Shown here: piece after piece, positions 8,710 to 17,744 of the stretch
How the letters are laid out: every line of letters begins with the position of its first letter
Position numbering within the stretch: position 1 is the stretch's first letter
Assembly (NCBI RefSeq): GCF_900541275.1
Contig: NZ_UQJH01000001.1
Coordinates: 62,001 to 126,000 of the forward strand
Length of the DNA: 64,000 nt
Direction of reading: 5' to 3'
From: an uncultured Porphyromonas sp.
GTDB lineage: Bacteria; Bacteroidota; Bacteroidia; Bacteroidales; Porphyromonadaceae
Position numbers and translations under genes: made by a program
Notes under the pieces: model-generated
The model's database searches: none
Told to the model about the DNA's origin: nothing
Seen by the model: only the letters and a program-made list of their open reading frames with translations

Positions 8710-11139
8710 TCAAAAGTCGACTCGGAGTGTGCCACGTACCGCCCAGGGCGATCCCTGACTGTAGGCCCCCGGAGCGGTCAGACGGCGGTAGACATCGATG
8801 CGACCCAGCTTCAGGATATTCTCCAGCCCGAAGCCGAGCTCCACATAGCTCTGGTGGCGCATCTCTGTGGCTATCGTGGGAAGGATGAAAATGTCTGTCG
8901 CATGGGCTTGCTGATTGAGCTTCGATGTGTTGCCGTAGAGGTAATTAATGCTCCACACACCCCTTAGGCTTAGCTTATTCAGCAGGGGGATCCTATTCAG
9001 GATCAGCCCCCTCATATGCCACTGCGCAAAGAGCGTTGCCCACTCGTCTGCTACATACTCCAGCGGGTAGAGGATCTTAAATGCATTGTCGTGCAGGGTG
9101 AAGCCACGATTGGTCGGTGGTATGTAGAGGAGGGGGAAGGGGACTGTATTCCAGAGCTTCCCCACCGTCACTTGGTAGTCCATACGACCCCAGATGCCCA
9201 TCGGCAGGCGCTGCTCCAGACGGATCTCCGTCCGGTGCCTGAGGTACTCCCCCCCGAGGACCCGCGCGGCAGTCTCGTGCTTGAGGAAGAGCACCGGGTA
9301 CTCCCGCTTGATCAGATCCCTGAAGGGTGAGTGGCGCTCCATCGAGCCGGGACGGATGCGCTCTCCCGGTGCCCAGCGAACCTCCACACCGGCAGCGGCA
9401 TCGGTGATGGACCACTGGCGTAGCAGGTCTCCATCCCGCTGAACCTTGAGGTACGGGAAGCCGTGCTCCGCCGGAGTATCGGTCACATGCTGCAGGTAGA
9501 CACGGAGCGACAGCGTGGAGCCGTAGTCGTGGATGTACTGTATCTGCCAGATATTCCGATAGGACCGATTGGTGAGATAGGTGGTGCCAAAGTGGTAGTA
9601 GGTATTATCCTGCGGGTCGGTCGCATAGAGCTGACCAGGGGTAAAGAGGTCGTGGCTATAAGAGAATTGCAGCTCGTCCCTCGGAAACTCCTCCCGAAAG
9701 TACCCCTTAGGGAGAAATGACCAGATGACGGATAGGGAGTGCTTCAGCTCGTGATCCCTTAAGCCATAGGCGAGGTATCCCTCGAGGAAGAAGCGTGAGG
9801 AGATAAAGCCCGTTGTCCTCCCCCCAAGTCGTAGGCGGTTGCCCTCCACCTCATTGAATCCTATCATCTTAGTGATCGGACCAATGTCGAAGTAGCTCCC
9901 TCCGAAGAGTTTGTCTCTGTCGTATCGCGTCCTGATGTACCCGAGTGATATCATATCCGCTGCATCTAAGAGGAAGCGGTAGATAGGGATCGCCTTGACC
10001 TCAGCAAGGAAGTCCTTGAGCCCTTGGTCTGAGGCGAGCATCCGCTCCGTCTCAGGTCGGTATCGAACTGCCGTGGTGTCGGATGAGAGGTCAGTGATGG
10101 CCTGAGGTGCTGTGAAGAGGAGAGTGTCTGATCGAGCTATCGGCGTCCCCGGGGTGACCACCTCTCGACTACCGTAGTGTCTCGTCTGCTCCACATAGAG
10201 GGAGAGCAGGCGCCAGTAGAGCCGGAAGGAGAGGCTGAGGGTCTCCTCACTCACCTGTCTCTTGTCCGGCTGAGCGGGATCGTACTCCTGAGTAATCGAT
10301 AGTGCATCGACGAAATTGAGGTTGGTGGACTGAGGGACGATGAGTTCGCTCCTCAGTAAGCGTGGTGGATCCGTGACGGTGAAGTAGAGATGCCCTCGGA
10401 AGGTGGGGTCGCTCGGCACGAAGGGGAAGAAGGTGACCGTCTGCGCCACCTGCCCACGCATAATGAGCGTATCGGTGAGGTAGTACTTATACTGGCTTAG
10501 TCCATCGGAGCTAAGGGGGCTGGCAAAGTGCGTCTGCAGTAGTCGGACGTCCTTGCCATAGAGATCCACCTCGGGGAAGAGATCCTCGATTGCCACGGTC
10601 ATCGTCCCATCATCGAGGGTCTGGTCCAGCCCGGTGTGACGTGAGTATCGGATCACCTCCCGCCACTTTTTGTCCTCCGTATTGTATCCGTAGTCGGAGA
10701 TCCGATCTCTTATGGAGAGGGGGAGCACCCACTTTCCATCGAGCCGGGAGCGAGTAACGTACTTGGGGAAAAAGGGGAAGAGCGTATTGAGCCACTTTGC
10801 TTTTAGATCAAAATTGGCAAGCGAGAGAGTCAGCCGATCGGCCCCTCGGAGGTGATAGCTGTAGTCAATGCTGTCCCGCCTATTACGCTCACTCTCCATT
10901 GCATCCAGCACGAGGGTGATCGCCGGATTATCCTCCTTGCTGTACTTCCCACGGGGGGTCTCGATGGTGATGTTGGGTATGGTGTATGAGAGTGGCACTG
11001 AGTCCTGCTTTGTGATGGGGAGGCTGTCTCTCGAAGCGGGGTAGTCCCCGTGCGCCGCCACTGTCCCCGCAGAGAGGAGTGGTGGCACAAGCGTGGCGAT
11101 AAGCATCACCACAAGGACTATGACTATCCCCCTTTGCAT
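8710..11139 (-). CDS. DUF5686-family outer-membrane protein
   Basis: 809 residues. An N-terminal signal peptide (VVMLIATLVPPLLSAGTVAA) is followed by a periplasmic region with DUF5686 hallmarks: YSYHLRGADRLTLSLANFD, YYLTDTLIMRGQVAQTVTF, FVPSDPTFRGHLYFTV, and LNFVDALSITQEYD. The C-terminal half is an outer-membrane barrel (FNEVEGNRLRLGGRTTGF ... ending WAVRGTLRVDF). Many family members start with a carboxypeptidase-regulatory-like domain; this one lacks it. The molecular function of DUF5686 is not established. The gene is 28 bp downstream of the nitroreductase gene and 20 bp upstream of the barrel gene, so all may be cotranscribed. Confidence 0.82.
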   Translation of the reverse strand: MQRGIVIVLVVMLIATLVPPLLSAGTVAAHGDYPASRDSLPITKQDSVPLSYTIPNITIETPRGKYSKEDNPAITLVLDAMESERNRRDSIDYSYHLRGADRLTLSLANFDLKAKWLNTLFPFFPKYVTRSRLDGKWVLPLSIRDRISDYGYNTEDKKWREVIRYSRHTGLDQTLDDGTMTVAIEDLFPEVDLYGKDVRLLQTHFASPLSSDGLSQYKYYLTDTLIMRGQVAQTVTFFPFVPSDPTFRGHLYFTVTDPPRLLRSELIVPQSTNLNFVDALSITQEYDPAQPDKRQVSEETLSLSFRLYWRLLSLYVEQTRHYGSREVVTPGTPIARSDTLLFTAPQAITDLSSDTTAVRYRPETERMLASDQGLKDFLAEVKAIPIYRFLLDAADMISLGYIRTRYDRDKLFGGSYFDIGPITKMIGFNEVEGNRLRLGGRTTGFISSRFFLEGYLAYGLRDHELKHSLSVIWSFLPKGYFREEFPRDELQFSYSHDLFTPGQLYATDPQDNTYYHFGTTYLTNRSYRNIWQIQYIHDYGSTLSLRVYLQHVTDTPAEHGFPYLKVQRDGDLLRQWSITDAAAGVEVRWAPGERIRPGSMERHSPFRDLIKREYPVLFLKHETAARVLGGEYLRHRTEIRLEQRLPMGIWGRMDYQVTVGKLWNTVPFPLLYIPPTNRGFTLHDNAFKILYPLEYVADEWATLFAQWHMRGLILNRIPLLNKLSLRGVWSINYLYGNTSKLNQQAHATDIFILPTIATEMRHQSYVELGFGLENILKLGRIDVYRRLTAPGAYSQGSPWAVRGTLRVDF

Positions 11140-11167
11140 GATGGACTATGTACCAGGCGGACTCGGT

Positions 11168-11782
11168 CTATTCGGAGACCACCCGAAGGGTCTTCGAGAG
11201 GGGCTCTTTCTCTTTCTCCTCCCCGGTGTCGCTATTCATCCCACCGAAGACCAGCTCAGCGATGAACCGGTGCTCCGATGGCACTCCCGCATCCTCTCGC
11301 ACTCGATCGTCATCGAGGCCGGTGTAGTGCTGGAGATTAGCACCGAAGCCTAGTCCGACTAGTCCGAGCCAAGCAGCATACTGGTGTGAACCCTGCACCT
11401 GCTCCGCCCAGAGGGGAAAGTTGTGAGCATAGGTGGGGAAGCGCTCCTGCAGCGATTTGGTCACCAGTTCGTCGTCAAAGAAAAGCACCGTCCCCGCTGC
11501 ATTACGAAACCCTTGGATCTTATCCGCAGTGCCATCGGCATACTTTTCCTCGCCTATCTTATCTATCAGGAGGGACTTGATCAGGTCCCAGTGGCGGTGG
11601 TGTGCCGGACCGGTGAGGAGGACCATACGGACCGGTTGGGAATTGAAGGCTGAGGGTGTGGTGAGGAGAATGCTCCCCAGCAGCTCCTCGACCTTTTCTA
11701 TCCCGGCCGGGAGGGAGCTATTGAGGTCGTACTGAGAGTGTCGGGTGAGGATAGGCCCCTCGCTCTGTATAAATCCTTTCAT
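11168..11782 (-). CDS. Nitroreductase-family flavoprotein
   Basis: 204 residues from ATG 11782 (MKGFIQSEG); a GTG overlapping the cdaA stop at 11824 would add 14 unlikely residues. The segment LLTTPSAFNSQPVRMVLLTG is the FMN-binding motif of the HBN1/Frm2-like nitroreductases, and QGSHQYAAWLGLVGLGFGAN fits the central helix. Such enzymes are FMN-dependent NAD(P)H oxidoreductases of the cytoplasm; the true substrate is unknown. It sits 38 bp after cdaA and could share its transcript. Confidence 0.85.
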   Translation of the reverse strand: MKGFIQSEGPILTRHSQYDLNSSLPAGIEKVEELLGSILLTTPSAFNSQPVRMVLLTGPAHHRHWDLIKSLLIDKIGEEKYADGTADKIQGFRNAAGTVLFFDDELVTKSLQERFPTYAHNFPLWAEQVQGSHQYAAWLGLVGLGFGANLQHYTGLDDDRVREDAGVPSEHRFIAELVFGGMNSDTGEEKEKEPLSKTLRVVSE

Positions 11783-11820
11783 TTCTTTTTTTTCAAAGAC
11801 GTTATTAACCAAATCTACTA

Positions 11821-12639
11821 TCACGCCGTCGGGGCCAGTATGGGTCCGATGGTGGAGAGATCGGAGAAGTCTGAGGAGAGGAAGCGGCGTAGCCCATCGG
11901 AGTCTACCTGGCGAACGATCTCTCCGCGATAGGCTATGGTGATCTCGCCGCGCTCCTCACTGACGATGATGACCCGGGCATCAGACTGCTGGCTTACTCC
12001 TAGACCGGAGCGGTGGCGGAGTCCCATCTCCTTTGGTAGGGAGCTCCCGTGTGCGACAGGTAGGATGCAGGCTGCGGCAAGGATGCGCCGGTCGCGGATG
12101 ATCATTGCCCCATCGTGGAGCGGAGAGCCCTCATAGAATATGTTTTCAAGGAGTCGCGAATTGACGTCCGCATTCAGCAGCTCACCGGTGTGTGCAATCG
12201 GTGTTAGGTCGACGTTATTCTCGATGACGATCAGCGCACCCACCTTTTTCTTTGCCATACGGAGGCAGGCAAAGGTCATCATCGCGATGTACGAGGCCTC
12301 TTGCTGCTTGGCCTGGTCGCGCTTGCGCTGCCGGAAGATCTTCTCCGGGGAGAGCCACTTATTCGTCGATCCCAGCAGAGTGAGGAAGCGCCGTATGTCG
12401 TCCTGAAAGAGGATCACCAGCACCAGCAGCCCCATTCCCATCATGTAGTCCATGATCCGCCCCATGAGGCGCATGCTGAGGATGCGGGAAAAGAGCACCC
12501 ACATCATCACAAAAGTGATGATACCCACGAGGAGCGTGCTATTGCCCCCCTTGCGGAGCGCCCTGAAGAGGTAGTAGAGTAGGACGCTAAAGAGAAGTAT
12601 GTCGAGTACGTCGACGATATTAAAGGACAACCACTCCAT
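11821..12639 (-). CDS. cdaA: Diadenylate cyclase CdaA (c-di-AMP synthase)
   Basis: 272 residues from ATG 12639 (MEWLSFNIVDVLDIL); the longer frame would overlap folP. Three N-terminal membrane helices (about 8-80) are followed by a DAC domain with the catalytic DGA (SPLHDGAMII, 176-178) and RHR (GLRHRSGLGVSQQSDA, 208-210) motifs. It condenses two ATP into cyclic di-AMP, which controls osmotic and potassium balance and cell-wall stress in many bacteria. It follows folP by 20 bp. Confidence 0.95.
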   Translation of the reverse strand: MEWLSFNIVDVLDILLFSVLLYYLFRALRKGGNSTLLVGIITFVMMWVLFSRILSMRLMGRIMDYMMGMGLLVLVILFQDDIRRFLTLLGSTNKWLSPEKIFRQRKRDQAKQQEASYIAMMTFACLRMAKKKVGALIVIENNVDLTPIAHTGELLNADVNSRLLENIFYEGSPLHDGAMIIRDRRILAAACILPVAHGSSLPKEMGLRHRSGLGVSQQSDARVIIVSEERGEITIAYRGEIVRQVDSDGLRRFLSSDFSDLSTIGPILAPTA

Positions 12640-12659
12640 AATAGTATATAGGATGCTAC

Positions 12660-13547
12660 TTAGTCGACCGGCTTGGCATCCTCGGTGGTGAGCCGGCGGA
12701 GTTCCTGATACATACGGACGCACTCTACGCACTCCCGCACATCATGTACCCGCAGAATGTGTGCGCCATGGAGGAGGGAGTAGGTATTGAGGAAGGTGGT
12801 ACCATTGAGTGCCTCGAAGGGGGTGTGACCAAAGAGCTTATAGATCATACTCTTCCGGCTGATGCCCACAAGGAGCGGGTAGCCAAGGTCGATCCACTTG
12901 TCGAGATCAGCCATCATCTCCCAGTTTTGCTCCGTATTCTTTGAGAAGCCAAATCCCGGGTCCAGGATGATATTCTCATCCCTCATACCCAGCTCCCGAG
13001 CTTTTTGCAGCTGACCGAGGAGCTCCTCTATAGCCCCGTCAGCGACACGACCATCGTAGTGAAGCAGCTTCTGCATAGTCTTGGGCGTCCCCCTCATGTG
13101 CATCAGGATATAGGGAACGTCAAGCTGTGCCGCTGTCTGGAGCATCTCCGGATCGATCAGACCGCCGGATATATCGTTGATGATATCGGCATCGCCCTCC
13201 TCGATACACCTGCGAGCCACCTCTCCGCGGAACGTATCTACGCTCACGATCACGTCGGGGTAGTGACGGCGGATGGCGGTGAGTACCTCACGCAGTCGGC
13301 GCCACTCCTCCTCAGGGGAGACATCGTCTGCATCGGGGCGGGAGGAGTAGCCTCCCACGTCGATGATCTTGGCACCCTCAGCGATGATCTTGTCAATACG
13401 CTCCTCGACAGCTTCCTCCCCTTGGATGCGGCTCCCGGCATAGAAGGAGTCTGGCGTATGATTGAGGATGCCCATAACGACAGGCTCCTCAGTGAGATCA
13501 AGGACTTGTCCCCTGACACGTAGTGTGCAGTGCTGATCGGACTTCAT
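12660..13547 (-). CDS. folP: Dihydropteroate synthase
   Basis: 295 residues. It makes dihydropteroate from 6-hydroxymethyl-dihydropterin diphosphate and 4-aminobenzoate in folate synthesis; it is the sulfonamide target. All motifs are present: ILNHTPDSFYAGSR near 29, DVGGYSSRPDADDV, SVDTFRGEVAR, INDISGG, ILMHMRGTP, ILDPGFGFSKN and the C-terminal RVHDV. It is the first gene after a strong promoter and is followed by cdaA. Confidence 0.96.
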   Translation of the reverse strand: MKSDQHCTLRVRGQVLDLTEEPVVMGILNHTPDSFYAGSRIQGEEAVEERIDKIIAEGAKIIDVGGYSSRPDADDVSPEEEWRRLREVLTAIRRHYPDVIVSVDTFRGEVARRCIEEGDADIINDISGGLIDPEMLQTAAQLDVPYILMHMRGTPKTMQKLLHYDGRVADGAIEELLGQLQKARELGMRDENIILDPGFGFSKNTEQNWEMMADLDKWIDLGYPLLVGISRKSMIYKLFGHTPFEALNGTTFLNTYSLLHGAHILRVHDVRECVECVRMYQELRRLTTEDAKPVD

Positions 13548-13608
13548 GATAGGTGGGTTTGTTAGTTAACTTATGACTAAGGGGCGACCTCTTGTGTCGC
13601 TCACAGAG

Positions 13609-13639
13609 CAAATCTAACTCTTTCCGCTCGGCTCCACAA
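13609..13639 (-). promoter_or_regulatory. Promoter of folP-cdaA
   Basis: On the minus strand TTG, 20 bp, then TAGATTTG: a full match to the Bacteroidetes housekeeping promoter pattern. The predicted start of transcription leaves a leader of roughly 55 nt before folP. Confidence 0.72.
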
Positions 13640-13701
13640 GATCAGGCACATTCGCCTATCTGTCCTTTGCTGAAAAATGCTGAGATCGTATAGTTAGGGA
13701 T

Positions 13702-13732
13702 TTTCTAAATTAGGATTTTTATTGTATTTTTG
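13702..13732 (+). promoter_or_regulatory. Probable promoter of the ADP-ribosylglycohydrolase gene
   Basis: TTT, 20 bp, then TATTTTTG (fits TAnnTTTG) on the plus strand, 21 bp before the ATG. The -33 element is one base off. It is back to back with the folP promoter. Confidence 0.5.
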
Positions 13733-13753
13733 GATAAAGGAACACCTTGTATT

Positions 13754-14512
13754 ATGATAGGAGCGATTATTGGAGATGTTGCAGGCTCATCCTATGAGTT
13801 TGACAACGATATGGAGCACTACGACCTTGACCTATTCCGCGAAGGGACGACCTTTACCGACGATACGGTCTGCACAATTGCGGTGGCGGATGCGATCCTG
13901 CACGGAAAGAGCTATGAGACCTCGCTACTGGAGTGGTGTCATCGATACCCAGGGAGGGGATATGGAGGGCGTTTCCTCGGCTGGCTCCTCTCGGATGCCC
14001 CCAAGCCCTATGGGAGCTACGGTAATGGCTCTGCGATGAGAGTGTCGCCGGTGGGGTGGGCATTTGAGAGCGTAGAGAGTACCCGCGCCCAAGCTGAGTG
14101 TAGCGCTGAGCCTACACACAATCATCCGGAGGGGATCAAGGGGGCTCAGGTGATCGCCGAGGCGATCTTCCGTCTGAGGTGCGGTGAGTGGGACAAGATC
14201 CAGGAGCTCCTAATCACTTCGTATGGAGCTGACTATGAAAGTAATCTGCCAGCAGCGGGTGTCTTCGATGAGACGTGCCAGGGGTGTGTCCCTCTCGCAC
14301 TGACGATACTGCTTCGATCGACTGACTATGAGGATGCCATACGCTCCGCTATACACTACGGGGGTGACAGCGACACGTTGGCAGCAATTGTCGGCGGGAT
14401 GGCGGAAGCCTACTATGGCGTGCCGGACGATTTGGTTGAGAAGGCACTCACCTACTTGCCTGATGAGATGTGTCTGGTCTATGAGGACTTCAGGAGCAAG
14501 TATATGCAGTAA
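13754..14512 (+). CDS. ADP-ribosylglycohydrolase family protein
   Basis: 252 residues from ATG 13754 (MIGAIIGDVAGSSYEF), the canonical family start; the longer frame adds eight unlikely residues. Motifs of the ARH/DraG family are complete: IIGDVAGSSYE, FTDDTVCTIAVADA (metal-binding Asp cluster), GNGSAMRVSPVGW, THNHPEG and HYGGDSDTLAAIVG. The family removes ADP-ribose from proteins or small molecules using two magnesium ions. The substrate cannot be predicted. It is a single plus-strand gene with its own promoter, converging on bioD with 21 bp between the stops. Confidence 0.9.
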   Translation: MIGAIIGDVAGSSYEFDNDMEHYDLDLFREGTTFTDDTVCTIAVADAILHGKSYETSLLEWCHRYPGRGYGGRFLGWLLSDAPKPYGSYGNGSAMRVSPVGWAFESVESTRAQAECSAEPTHNHPEGIKGAQVIAEAIFRLRCGEWDKIQELLITSYGADYESNLPAAGVFDETCQGCVPLALTILLRSTDYEDAIRSAIHYGGDSDTLAAIVGGMAEAYYGVPDDLVEKALTYLPDEMCLVYEDFRSKYMQ

Positions 14513-14533
14513 GATCACCGGGTAGTGCCGGGA

Positions 14534-15190
14534 CTACAGGTCCAGAGGTGGCAGTACCACGAGTGTGGTCTCGGGGTACTGCTTTTGGAGGTAGCCCCTG
14601 AGGTACCGCTCTGTCTCCGCAGTGATACGCTCATCGGTCGAGATCCCCTTATTATATACCAGCAGCGGGGTAGGGATGTCTCTATGGGCGAGCGCTTCCA
14701 TACTCAGGAGTATGTGATTGATGCTTCCCAACTTAGCCGTCCCGACTAGGATACAGGGGAGTCCCTCTTGGGAGATATAGTCGATATTGAGGAAGTCCTC
14801 GGTGAGGGGAACCATCAGCCCCCCCGCGCCCTCTATTAGCACCTTGTCATACTCTTTCTCCAGACGATGGGTATTGGCCGTAGCCTTCTCGTACTCCGGC
14901 TCCCTGCCGTCTATCGCCAGCGCCATATGCGGTGAACAGGGATAGGAGTAAATGAGGCAGCAGGTAGTCCCGTCGAGATCCTCAGGCAGGAGAGTCCTCC
15001 CCTCGATCTGACGGTGAACCGTGATGTCCTCTGAGATGCCGTGATTGCCTGTCTGGATAAGCTTCTGAGTAATCACGCTGACACCATCATCAAGGAGTGC
15101 TTTGGAGATGAAACCGGTGGCTACTGTCTTACCAGCGTCGGTATCGACGCCTGAGACGAAGTAGGTGTGGAGGGGAAGTAATTCTTTCAT
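14534..15190 (-). CDS. bioD: ATP-dependent dethiobiotin synthetase
   Basis: 218 residues. It closes the ureido ring of dethiobiotin from 7,8-diaminononanoate, CO2 and ATP. The P-loop variant SGVDTDAGKTVATGF lies at about residue 13, TGN(H) and the GAGGLMVPLTE segment follow as in BioD. It is the last gene of the bioAFGCD operon, 3 bp after bioC. BioB, which makes biotin from dethiobiotin, is not in this window. Confidence 0.95.
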   Translation of the reverse strand: MKELLPLHTYFVSGVDTDAGKTVATGFISKALLDDGVSVITQKLIQTGNHGISEDITVHRQIEGRTLLPEDLDGTTCCLIYSYPCSPHMALAIDGREPEYEKATANTHRLEKEYDKVLIEGAGGLMVPLTEDFLNIDYISQEGLPCILVGTAKLGSINHILLSMEALAHRDIPTPLLVYNKGISTDERITAETERYLRGYLQKQYPETTLVVLPPLDL

Positions 15191-15193
15191 TTC

Positions 15194-15976
15194 TTATTTT
15201 CTCTTTCGCCATCCCGAGCCTCTCAATCCCACGTAGGTGAGGGGTAAGGGGGCTCCAGGAGACAAGTGTAAGTTATTTCGATAGGAGCGCTCCAGCTCTA
15301 CTATTCGTCGGGGCGTCCAAAGACCACCAGAGGAGAGGCTATTGGTGCCAGTGTCGCGCAGGTGGCGCAGTAGTCGGATAAGGGTGGGAAAGTGGAGCGT
15401 CCGGCGCTGCTCGACCAGCCGGATCTCCTCGAAGCCTGTTTCCTCCATAGCTCGCCCGATCTCACGACGAGACGGGTAGCGAAGCCCAGCCCCGCTGACT
15501 GCGGTAAGCTCATGTAGGTTGCCGGGCAAGAAAGTACTGAATATTAGCTGTCCACCATCTGCTAAGGCCTTATAAGCCTTGGGGAAGAAAGCGAGCGGAT
15601 CCTCCCACCACTGGATGCAGGAGGCGGAAGCGACCACATCGCACTCTCCCGGCCAGTCTATGACCTCAGCGTCACCGGGGAAGAAGAGAGCGTTGTCCCC
15701 CACCTTCTCTCTCAGAGGGGTCTCCATATCGGGTGAGAGATCGTTGCAGACCAGGTGGCAGTGCGGTAGTCTCGCTCGAAGTAGCCCCGAGAGCAGCCCC
15801 GTCCCGCAGCCTATCTCCAGTACAGTCCCGCACTCTATCGGCTCAAGCAGCTGCACCAGTTCCTCAGCTATGCTACGCTGTATCACACCACCAGCCTCGT
15901 AAGTCGGTATGCATCTGGAGAAGTGGTTGGCAATATTCTGCTTCTGTGCGGTTAGCAATTGAGTAGGTCTCTCCAT
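15194..15976 (-). CDS. bioC: Malonyl-ACP O-methyltransferase
   Basis: 260 residues from ATG 15976 (MERPTQLLTAQKQNIANHF), which overlaps the bioG stop region by 25 bp; the longer frame from 16051 would overlap bioG by 100 bp. SAM-binding motif I is VLEIGCGTGLLSGLL, then CNDLSPDM and GDAEVIDW, with AYKALADGG later. BioC methylates malonyl-ACP so that fatty-acid synthesis can build pimeloyl-ACP methyl ester. Pairing with BioG directly upstream supports this role. Confidence 0.93.
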   Translation of the reverse strand: MERPTQLLTAQKQNIANHFSRCIPTYEAGGVIQRSIAEELVQLLEPIECGTVLEIGCGTGLLSGLLRARLPHCHLVCNDLSPDMETPLREKVGDNALFFPGDAEVIDWPGECDVVASASCIQWWEDPLAFFPKAYKALADGGQLIFSTFLPGNLHELTAVSGAGLRYPSRREIGRAMEETGFEEIRLVEQRRTLHFPTLIRLLRHLRDTGTNSLSSGGLWTPRRIVELERSYRNNLHLSPGAPLPLTYVGLRGSGWRKRK

Positions 15977-16620
15977 GACTTGAAGTGGTTTCCGAAGACC
16001 AAGTGTGGTGCTGATGGTAAAGTGGTGACCACGATGCACCTCTCCGTCCAAAATAATCGCTGTCCGGCAGGAGGTATCACTAGGTCCCTCTCACCGATGA
16101 GGGCCTTGGTCCATGGTACTCGACAGCTCATAATAGACCCTCCGAGCTTCTCTACTCGTTGTAATTCTTCCCGGTAGGCGAGTGTCCCACGGTGACCCGG
16201 CAGGGCGAGGAAGTCTAACGTCTGTTTGCTAGAGAGACACATCTGACGGACGAAGTGGTGATACATCTCTTCATCCAATGACGAAGCCATCTGCCGGTAG
16301 TCTGCTTCCCTGATGCCATAGCGGTCGGAGATCAGGGCAGGAGTGCCACAGACGGCAATGGCTCTCTCCGGGGTCGGGTAGCAGTCTCGATAGTACTCTG
16401 CTGCCCACACGCCCATACTCCATGCGACGACGTAGAGCCTGCTGTAGTGTGTCAGGTCCGGCCACTGTACGGCGTCTCCGCTATAGTCCGACACCGATAC
16501 CAGCGTCCACTCAGCGGGTAGCTCCATTCTATCAATGAGTGACAGTGGAGCACCCCAGCCACTGAAGTAGAGGAGGGCAGTCCCCGATGCTGTCCCCCGA
16601 TGCCTAATCCCTACATCCAT
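15952..16620 (-). CDS. bioG: Pimeloyl-ACP methyl ester esterase BioG (DUF452)
   Basis: 222 residues of the alpha/beta-hydrolase fold. The nucleophile is in VAWSMGVWAA (Ser68), the oxyanion region is ALLYFSGWGAPL, the acid is likely in IGERDLVIPPAGQ, and the His in SAPHLVFG. BioG removes the methyl group from pimeloyl-ACP methyl ester, the step done by BioH in E. coli. The gene overlaps bioF by 10 bp and bioC by 25 bp, so translation is probably coupled. Confidence 0.93.
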   Translation of the reverse strand: MDVGIRHRGTASGTALLYFSGWGAPLSLIDRMELPAEWTLVSVSDYSGDAVQWPDLTHYSRLYVVAWSMGVWAAEYYRDCYPTPERAIAVCGTPALISDRYGIREADYRQMASSLDEEMYHHFVRQMCLSSKQTLDFLALPGHRGTLAYREELQRVEKLGGSIMSCRVPWTKALIGERDLVIPPAGQRLFWTERCIVVTTLPSAPHLVFGNHFKSWRDLLNC

Positions 16621-17744
16621 CGCTTCATCACCTCCGCTATGTGATCGATCTCCTCGGCATTCATCGCGCTTGTGAGCGATAGCCTGAGACGCTCTGTCCC
16701 GGCCGGTACTGTGGGCTTCCTGATCGGTCGTACGTAGAGTCCCTGCCGCCTAAAGTCCTCGGCCGCCTCTGCCACCCGCTCCTCTCCGGGGACGATCAAG
16801 CTGATGATCTGACTCTCAGGTGTACGTCCGACCCGACCTCCCAGTCGTCGGATCATCTCCTGCAGGTGCTGACGCCGATCCTCCATTTCTCTTACTTTCC
16901 TTAGGAGAAAAAGGGTCCACCCGATCATTATGGGGGGTAAGGCTGTGGTGTAGATCAGAGGTCGAGCCTGTGAGACGAGGAGCTCCCGTAGGCTCTCAGA
17001 CTGTAGAGAAAAAGCGCCCACTGAGCCGAGTGCCTTCCCCAGAGTACCAAGCATTACATCGACTCCGCTGACGAGCCCCTTCTCCCGGCAGATCCCCAGA
17101 CCACCTCCTCGGACGCCCACTGAGTGTGCCTCGTCGACGTAAAGACACATAGAGGGAAAGTCTCGCTTCAGTGCTACGATCTCCTCAAGTGGAGCTTCGT
17201 CTCCGTCCATACTGTAGACGCTCTCTACCAAGACCCAGATGTGGCGGTACTCACCCTCGTTTCTCTCCAATAAATTTCTCAGCCGGGACAAGTCGTTGTG
17301 ATCGAAGCGGGAAAATCTACAACCAGATAGTCTCAGCCCCTCCACCATGCTGGCATGGATCTGTCGGTCGGCGAGGAAGAGCGTTTCCCCATCGACGAGT
17401 GTGGGGATGATACCGCTATTGGCATCGTAGCCGCTCGTCCACACGAGTGCTGAGGGGACCTGATAGGCTGACGAGAGGTACTGCTCGAGATCATCGTAGG
17501 ATGGGTCATTGCCTGTCAGCAGACGAGAGGAGGCGCTGCTCATCAGTGGGGAGTACTCCGGTGCCTCTCTGTATTCCTCGACTAGGTCGGGGATCTGCTG
17601 AAGTCCGAGGTAGTCGTTGCTGCTTAAGTTGAGCAGCCTCTCTCCGTCCAGCACGAGGTATTTTCCGTCTCTCTCAAAGTGTGGAAGTGTTCTGTATGTG
17701 CCACCGGCGATGAGCCTCTGTAGTTTCTCTCTATACTCGATCAT
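16611..17744 (-). CDS. bioF: 8-amino-7-oxononanoate synthase
   Basis: 377 residues, a PLP enzyme that joins pimeloyl-ACP and L-alanine with loss of CO2. NLSSNDYLGL is at about 39, the PLP-binding DEAHSVGVRGGGLG at 204, and the Schiff-base lysine in LGTLGKALGSVGAF (Lys237). It starts in a TGATG junction with bioA (one-base overlap). Related KBL/ALAS enzymes share the fold, but the bio neighbours settle the function. Confidence 0.95.
   Translation of the reverse strand: MIEYREKLQRLIAGGTYRTLPHFERDGKYLVLDGERLLNLSSNDYLGLQQIPDLVEEYREAPEYSPLMSSASSRLLTGNDPSYDDLEQYLSSAYQVPSALVWTSGYDANSGIIPTLVDGETLFLADRQIHASMVEGLRLSGCRFSRFDHNDLSRLRNLLERNEGEYRHIWVLVESVYSMDGDEAPLEEIVALKRDFPSMCLYVDEAHSVGVRGGGLGICREKGLVSGVDVMLGTLGKALGSVGAFSLQSESLRELLVSQARPLIYTTALPPIMIGWTLFLLRKVREMEDRRQHLQEMIRRLGGRVGRTPESQIISLIVPGEERVAEAAEDFRRQGLYVRPIRKPTVPAGTERLRLSLTSAMNAEEIDHIAEVMKRWM

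Noticed and set aside
8689..8713. TTG start at 8713 for the outer-membrane barrel gene
   Set aside because: ATG 8689 gives a cleaner signal peptide; the TTG only adds eight charged residues, though translational coupling to the upstream stop is possible.
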